Assembly: GCA_947561585.1 (NCBI GenBank)
Contig: CANNZV010001835.1
Coordinates: 62,001-126,000 of the forward strand
Direction: 5' to 3'
Length of the DNA stretch: 64,000 nucleotides
Source of the DNA: Caprella mutica
Lineage: Eukaryota > Arthropoda > Malacostraca > Amphipoda > Caprellidae
Below are positions 59,452 to 64,000 of this stretch, one piece after another. The notes beneath the pieces are model-generated. The model was not told the DNA's origin, did no database searches, and saw only the letters and a list, made by a program, of their open reading frames with translations. Position numbers and translations under genes: made by a program. Numbering within the stretch: position 1 is the first letter of the stretch; the number at the start of each line of letters is the position of its first letter.

Positions 59452-60528
59452 TTAGAGGTCGAGGTAGTTGGTGGGTGCGTCGGTGAAGAGTTCGGCGTCT
59501 TCGATGTAGGGCTGCAAGCCCTTGGTGGATGTGTGGCCGGTGGTCCGGGCGATGGTGCGTTCGGAGGCGCCGTTGCGTGACGCGGTGGTGGAGAACCCTC
59601 GACGAAGGCTGTGGCCGGCGATGTCGTTGGCTTCGAGGCCGATCTTCGCTGCTCGTTTCTTGATGACGCCTGCGACTGATTGTGGTGTGAGCCGACGGTC
59701 GGCGAGGGTGCCGTGACGGTTCACTGGACGGAACACCGGTCCGGTGGTGATGAGGGATTCATCGATCCAGGTGCGGTAGGCGCGCACAGGGCAGGTCGAG
59801 GTGTCGCGTCCGTAGCCGACCTCGATGCGATGACCTTCTGCTTCTTGATCGGTCTTGGACCGGCGGCGGTGCACGATCAACCCGTCGGGATGATTCTCAA
59901 TATCGCTCACATCCAACGCCACAAGTTCGGCTCGCCGCAGCGCAGTTGCGTAGCCGAGCAGCAGCAGTGCCTGGTCGCGCACGTCAGCCAGCCGGGTGCC
60001 GTCGAGTGTGGCGATGATCGCCCGGATGTCAGCGGTGGACAGCCCGGACTTGCGGTTCGTGGGTGCGACACCGATTTGTCGGCGGATGCCCTTCGACACT
60101 TGCTTCACCAGCGGGTCGTCGCACGGGTTCGGATGCCCTTCGAGCTTGTGTGCTTCACCAATGGCGGCCTTGCGACGCTTGATCGTCGACGCCGACCTGG
60201 GCTTGCGGTCATCAGAAGGCTCCGCCAGATCGGCCAGGTAGCCAGCGACCGTGGGTGGCGCCGCTGGCATGGAGTCCAGACCGTGGTCTTGCGCCCACAT
60301 CGCGAAGTCGGCCCAGTCTGACCGATAGGCCTTCAATGTGGAATCAGCGCGAGAGGACTCGATCGCCCTGGCGATCTTTGCTTCCAGCTCAGTGAGGGTC
60401 TCGAGCTCCGCAGCGCCGGAACGGGCAGCGATCATCTGGCGGGACACGATGTCAGCAACCACCTCATCAGTATCGGTTTCGGGTGTGACACCGGAATTGG
60501 GTGGGGGAGTGGGGGAGTGGTCGGTCAT
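59452..60528 (-). CDS. Tyrosine recombinase/integrase
   Basis: ATG 60528 overlaps the stop of the upstream gene fragment (ATGA); 358 residues. The N-terminal SAM-like domain reads RADSTLKAYRSDWADFAMWA. The catalytic domain shows Arg in LLGYATALRRAELVALDVSD, Lys in HRRRSKTDQEAEGH, the HxxR box GHSLRRGFSTTA, His in ARTTGHTS and the nucleophile Tyr in LQPYIEDAEL. The type is XerC/D-like phage or plasmid integrase. It may resolve element multimers or integrate the element; no att sites or tRNA were recognised nearby. The N-terminus starts MTDHSPTPPP, like DnaB's MTDHSPTPFA. Confidence 0.93.
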   Translation of the reverse strand: MTDHSPTPPPNSGVTPETDTDEVVADIVSRQMIAARSGAAELETLTELEAKIARAIESSRADSTLKAYRSDWADFAMWAQDHGLDSMPAAPPTVAGYLADLAEPSDDRKPRSASTIKRRKAAIGEAHKLEGHPNPCDDPLVKQVSKGIRRQIGVAPTNRKSGLSTADIRAIIATLDGTRLADVRDQALLLLGYATALRRAELVALDVSDIENHPDGLIVHRRRSKTDQEAEGHRIEVGYGRDTSTCPVRAYRTWIDESLITTGPVFRPVNRHGTLADRRLTPQSVAGVIKKRAAKIGLEANDIAGHSLRRGFSTTASRNGASERTIARTTGHTSTKGLQPYIEDAELFTDAPTNYLDL

Positions 60529-60639
60529 CGAGCGACCCTGTCTCGTACAGCGAGGATGGCTTGGGCGATCAGCAACGGTCCGAGGAAACGAAGAGCCATC
60601 TGGACCCAACCGTCGACGTTGCCGAGGTTGGTGGTCTTC
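60525..60639 (-). pseudogene. C-terminal fragment of a small membrane protein, cut by MITE copy 2
   Basis: The minus frame reads KTTNLGNVDGWVQMALRFLG then PLLIAQAILAVRDRVAR and TGA, which overlaps the integrase ATG. The hydrophobic helix ALRFLGPLLIAQAILAV and basic end look like a real small membrane protein. Its upstream part would lie beyond the element inserted at 60640. Confidence 0.45.
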
Positions 60640-60859
60640 GGGTCCCAGCATTAGCGGACTGGAAAACAACGATAGGGATTTGAGAGCAGCTGAGCGATCC
60701 TGAATTCCCTGTTCAGCGGCCTGTGCTCTGAGACTCGCAGGGCTGCAGACAGTGTCGCTGACGATCTACTTCTATCACGGGCCCGGCTCTCTGAAACCCC
60801 TGGATTCGGCCGGTTTGATTTCACTAACGTTGATTCTTGGTCCGCTAATGCTGGGACCC
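60640..60859. mobile_element. 220-bp MITE-like element, copy 2
   Basis: Same sequence and orientation as copy 1 (56920-57139), including the perfect 20-bp ends GGGTCCCAGCATTAGCGGAC and reverse complement. Direct orientation of two identical copies 3.7 kb apart gives a substrate for deletion or excision of everything between them, including the secreted-protein genes and the recombinase. No clear target duplication flanks it. Confidence 0.85.
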
Positions 60860-61004
60860 GGGCTAGCACAACCAGCCATCCGGTGACTTGTTCGTTCGCC
60901 GCAGCGCGGTCGCGGTGATCGCTGGTATGAACCGGGGGCAGGATGCAGACCGTCCGCCCCGCCGCTTCGATGACCCATAGCCGATCGGCGACTGATCCGA
61001 TCTG
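60860..61004 (-). pseudogene. Gene fragment on the far side of MITE copy 2
   Basis: The minus frame, immediately after the TAG of the lipoprotein gene, reads QIGSVADRLWVIEAAGRTVC then ILPPVHTSDHRDRAAANEQV and TGWLVVLA up to the element. The sequence has coding character but no start. It could be the front half of the membrane-protein fragment at 60525-60639, or a separate remnant. Confidence 0.4.
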
Positions 61005-63443
61005 CTAGAGAGCTCCTGCATCAATGTCGGACACGATCCAGCCTCCCTGCCACTCAAACCCGGGCGAGTCGGCACCTGCCGGCGTCAGGAGAATGGATGC
61101 CATAGACGCCCGTTGATCGTTGGAGTACCGCACGACACATCGGAAACTAAAGTCTCCGACCAGCTCGCAAGCCGGAAACCCCGGATCATCTCGCGAGGTG
61201 ACGCTTGTAGGCTGAAGCCGACCTAGCTTGTCCAGCCCGTCAACGACCGGCTGATTTCCCAGATCTGGGACGACGAAGCTTGACACCCGGTCAAGGTCGT
61301 TTGCGATCGCTGCCTCTACGAACTCAAGCGCAACATCTTGCGGTTCAGAGTCGACTTGTTCGGACTCGGACGTGCTTGCCTCGGCTGCGTCGGTTCTATT
61401 ACACACATCGACCACAAGTCGGGTCGGACTTTCTCGCCACGTCACTTCAATTTCGCTGGTGGCCTGGTCTAGGCCGACGTACCAGCCAATCGAACCCTCA
61501 AAGAAGTAGAAGAAGTTGGCTTCTTGGATGTTTGCAGTGTCTCCGAATACCCGATTTGGCTTGCCTGCTCGTCCGTATGCAGTCAATTGCGACATGTCAT
61601 GGCCGTTCGTCCACAGGACGAGGAACGTCCGACCCTCCACATCAATTGGCGTGTCGGGGTCTTCTGCAGCATGCGGTGGCCCTGAGACTTGACTCAAGTT
61701 CACGTTCGATGGGCGCTGTCCGTCGAACTCAAGAACTAGACGATCGTAGCCAAGGTGTCGCGCGAGGCGTACGTCGACCAGGTCAGATCCGCCCGCGGGT
61801 GCGCCGCCCTCGTAGAGCGTCCCAGGACCTGCCGAGGCAGCGCAGGACCCTGTGGGAATAGGTGAACAGTGGTAGTCGCGCTCAGCGCCAACGTCGAAGG
61901 CGGCGTGACACAGAGCCTGGGTTCGGTCCGCCGGGACGCCGTACTCCTCCAGAAACCAGCCAAAACGGCCATCGTCAGGCGACAGCGCAATGATCTTGGT
62001 TCCTGATTCAGAGGTTTCGCCCTCCCAAATCTCGAGACTCGCTGTTGGGCCGTTCAACACCTCGAGAACAGCGTAACCGTCGACGCAATGGGCACTTTCG
62101 CCACTCGCTAGGACTGCGCTGAAGGACTGAGAGCAATCTTCGGCGGTCTCGGTCTCGGTGTCCGACGAAACCGGAACTGAGGTCTGCTGGATTGTGAGGG
62201 TGTTGTTGACCTCGAAGTTGCCGCCAATATCCAAGATGTTGGAGACAAGAGCTGGGATGGCGGCAGCAAGAGACATTGCCATTCCCAGTCCTTGTTCGAT
62301 GGCTTCGCCGAACAACTCGCCCCCGCATTCGAGGAGCACAGCGGTGAAGTCTCCGAAGCCGAGGTTCGTGTCGCGAACGTCGTCGTAAGCATCGCTACCG
62401 GCGAACAGACAGTTGAGAATGCTGACGGCTTCGTTGTCGTCGATCATGCTCTGCACGCCCGGAAGCCAGATCATGAGAATCATCTCAATAGCCAGATCGA
62501 GTCCGACGAAGTGCGGCATCGATACGGCTTCGAAGCTGAACGTTTCCCATTCCTCACGTGACAGTCGCAACGACACAGTCCCCCCGGGAGGGAGATACGA
62601 AACACCGGTCCCGAACACGGGTTCGAGCAGTTCATAGAAGCCGTAAACACCTGACTGGCCTGAACCCAACGAAAAGCCACGCCAATCGTCCAAAACGACT
62701 TCGTGGCTGGTGCGAAGTTCCATCCCGTACGGACGATTGTTTGCGACCCGCACAACGATCTCGTCACCGACCTGATCAACACAGCCGACTATCGGACGAC
62801 TGTCACCCCGCCCCGAGTTCGTCAGTTGAAGATCCGGAGGGATGTTCAGGCATTCCGGTGGTTCAGCACCACCCAGCCCAAGCCAACCAGAGAGATCGTT
62901 CGAGAAGTCCCTCAACAGTTCAACACTCTTGCTGACCCCAGCAACCACCAGCCGCCCCAGAGCCTCAAATGCTTCCTTCAACTTCCGGGCGGTCCATCGA
63001 ACACCATCACCGATCCACTTGAACACAGCGAAAACCGAGAAGTGCTCCGTCGAGGCTTGTAGGCGCTGACTTTCTGTGTCGTAGGTCGTGGCCAAGGGAA
63101 TCCAAATTCCGGCATCGGGGTCCCATCGGGCGATTGAGACTTCGTCGGCTTCTAAGTCGATCCCGGCACGCGCAACGTCAACTGAGATCGACACTGGCAC
63201 AACTGGCTGGATCCCGTTTGTGTCGATATCAAAGACGATCCCCACCGGCTCAGCGCCCACCAGACCTCCACTAGGGAGCGGGACACCATCGGTCACGACC
63301 GGCATGGTGTTTTCGGTAAACGCATCGCTTGACACGTCAACAGAGATCAATCCGCGTTCATCACCAGCCCGAACACACCCAGTAGCGAACAAAAGAACCG
63401 CAACGACGACAACGACCGCCCGTCGACCGCTCTCAACCGTCAT
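61005..63443 (-). CDS. Large lipoprotein with AMIN-like domain, 812 residues
   Basis: ATG 63443 was chosen for its signal: VESGRRAVVVVVAVLLFATG followed by the lipobox Cys (FATGC). The N-terminal third is a beta domain (SVDVARAGIDLEADEVSIAR ... STEHFSVFAVFKWIGDG), then amphipathic helices. The middle has hydrophobic stretches (LDLAIEMILMIWLPGVQSMI; GMAMSLAAAIPALVSNIL). Residues about 570-700 read like the actinobacterial AMIN-like domain (VDVRLARHLGYDRLVLEFDG). The C-terminal 100 residues form an NTF2-like fold (ALEFVEAAIANDLDRVSSFV). It is probably an envelope protein that binds wall polymer; function unknown. Confidence 0.7.
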   Translation of the reverse strand: MTVESGRRAVVVVVAVLLFATGCVRAGDERGLISVDVSSDAFTENTMPVVTDGVPLPSGGLVGAEPVGIVFDIDTNGIQPVVPVSISVDVARAGIDLEADEVSIARWDPDAGIWIPLATTYDTESQRLQASTEHFSVFAVFKWIGDGVRWTARKLKEAFEALGRLVVAGVSKSVELLRDFSNDLSGWLGLGGAEPPECLNIPPDLQLTNSGRGDSRPIVGCVDQVGDEIVVRVANNRPYGMELRTSHEVVLDDWRGFSLGSGQSGVYGFYELLEPVFGTGVSYLPPGGTVSLRLSREEWETFSFEAVSMPHFVGLDLAIEMILMIWLPGVQSMIDDNEAVSILNCLFAGSDAYDDVRDTNLGFGDFTAVLLECGGELFGEAIEQGLGMAMSLAAAIPALVSNILDIGGNFEVNNTLTIQQTSVPVSSDTETETAEDCSQSFSAVLASGESAHCVDGYAVLEVLNGPTASLEIWEGETSESGTKIIALSPDDGRFGWFLEEYGVPADRTQALCHAAFDVGAERDYHCSPIPTGSCAASAGPGTLYEGGAPAGGSDLVDVRLARHLGYDRLVLEFDGQRPSNVNLSQVSGPPHAAEDPDTPIDVEGRTFLVLWTNGHDMSQLTAYGRAGKPNRVFGDTANIQEANFFYFFEGSIGWYVGLDQATSEIEVTWRESPTRLVVDVCNRTDAAEASTSESEQVDSEPQDVALEFVEAAIANDLDRVSSFVVPDLGNQPVVDGLDKLGRLQPTSVTSRDDPGFPACELVGDFSFRCVVRYSNDQRASMASILLTPAGADSPGFEWQGGWIVSDIDAGAL

Positions 63444-63647
63444 CGACAGCCCCCGACGAACCCGCACTACCGCCAGCCTGAAATTTTTGGGGATAAACGA
63501 TCGTCGCATCCTTCAGTACCTCGCTATTGATACACAGTTGGCAACGGGTCCTGGCATAGAAGCGGCGATTCCGGAGCCCGGGTCGTCTCGACCGAGTCGT
63601 CCAGTTAGTGAACTGCGGCACTGTCCTGCGTTCATGGCGGTACACGC
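63444..63647. other. Short gap between two minus-strand genes
   Basis: No gene is supported. The upstream ORF stop is at 63648, and the leader of the 812-residue lipoprotein lies here. GGGGGCTGTCG just before its ATG could act as a weak RBS. Confidence 0.35.
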
Positions 63648-64000
63648 TTAGTCGCTCAAACCAGAATCGGCGAGGGTCCCGAATTGATAGAGCTTGTTTT
63701 CTTCCCCCACGCCTTCCCAGCCGTTCATCCACAAGCCACTTTCGGTTACGTGCAGGCCGTAGATGCGGCCGTTCGCTCCCCCGAACGGTATCGAGTCGAC
63801 CCGGGCGTATCCGTCGGCCTCGTAGACCTCAACGGTGTCCGCAGTACGGAGCCAAACATAACCTCCGAATGCAAACGGGAACCCGCTGGCGCCAAAGACA
63901 TGCACGTCAAAGGGGTCGGCATCGGGAATCACCACGTATCCGCTCTCGAGGTCCACAACCCAAAAGTCTGTTACCGACCGCACAAGCCAGAGATTGCCGT
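63648..64000 (-). CDS. C-terminal part of a beta-propeller-like protein, runs off the window
   Basis: The frame is open from the window edge (GNLWLVRSVTDFWVVDLESG) to the stop at 63648; the start lies beyond base 64000. Repeated short blocks of the type WVVDLESGYVVIPDADPFDV, FGGYVWLRTADTVEVYEADG and GLHVTESGLWMNGWEGV resemble blades of a WD/PQQ-like propeller. Partial, so neither length nor signal peptide can be judged. Confidence 0.6.
   Translation of the reverse strand, partial: GNLWLVRSVTDFWVVDLESGYVVIPDADPFDVHVFGASGFPFAFGGYVWLRTADTVEVYEADGYARVDSIPFGGANGRIYGLHVTESGLWMNGWEGVGEENKLYQFGTLADSGLSD

Noticed and set aside
61005..61007. TAG readthrough extending the large lipoprotein into the 60860-61004 fragment
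   Set aside because: The protein ends naturally at an NTF2-like domain; in-frame continuation can occur by chance one time in three and no readthrough signal is seen.

Overview
The window looks like part of a mobile or plasmid-like accessory region, or a large plasmid, of a high-GC actinobacterium. Supporting features are the Flp/Tad pilus operon, an actinobacterial-style FHA/kinase/PP2C/WXG100 secretion locus, many GTG starts and ATGA/GTGA start-stop overlaps. The overall flavour suggests Acidimicrobiia. That placement is inference from protein style, not from any marker gene; no rRNA, tRNA or CRISPR array was recognised.

Layout. (1) 0.2-4.3 kb: small plasmid/ICE-type genes, mostly minus strand. 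They include a toxin-antitoxin-like pair, a 'plasmid-related' small protein, a CxxC protein and an ArdC-type antirestriction zincin. Two gene units share a duplicated leader with a hairpin beside the ribosome binding site. (2) 4.9-9.1 kb: a broken IS1380-type transposase, then a compact operon of a small secreted protein, a lipoprotein, a peptidoglycan-binding adaptor, an ABC ATPase and an FtsX-type permease (a MacB-like exporter with a candidate exported peptide). (3) 9.1-11.8 kb: an intact IS481-family element and gene remnants. (4) 11.8-18.4 kb: a replication/partition block. It holds a ParA with an altered P-loop, its partner gene, a repeat-rich 670-bp gap, DnaB helicase, and upstream of dnaB a frameshifted initiator-like gene. 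That gene contains nine TCGCGA repeats and is preceded by an array of GCGGAA half-sites with a 28-bp perfect palindrome. (5) 18.4-32.5 kb: SSB, a transglycosylase/M23 wall hydrolase and lipoproteins, then a Tad pilus operon (CpaB, CpaE/TadZ, TadA, TadB, TadC, pilin, three TadE/G-like proteins) ending in a 1071-residue LysM/BTAD-type protein. (6) 33-56.6 kb: a large signalling, surface and secretion locus. It runs FHA-HTH regulator, Ser/Thr kinase, giant Ig/FN3/SH3 surface protein, MoxR ATPase, DUF58, transglutaminase-like membrane protein, PP2C phosphatase, FHA protein, two WXG100-size proteins, a larger WXG-like protein, an FHA protein and an EssC-like FtsK ATPase with its own FHA domain. The kinase-FN3-AAA-DUF58-transglutaminase part matches the PFNA gene set described in bifidobacteria, here joined to a type VII secretion module. 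(7) 56.7-64 kb: a truncated kinase, two identical 220-bp elements with 20-bp perfect terminal inverted repeats, secreted proteins including a HELGH zincin, a tyrosine recombinase, and a large lipoprotein.

How it works together (inference). ParA, Rep-like, DnaB, SSB and the recombinase would maintain the element. The Tad pilus with its wall hydrolase could serve attachment or contact. The kinase, PP2C and at least four FHA proteins would form a phosphorylation circuit controlling the EssC/WXG100 export machine and its giant surface protein. Several frameshifts lie at or near single-base runs, so assembly error must be excluded before calling those genes dead.
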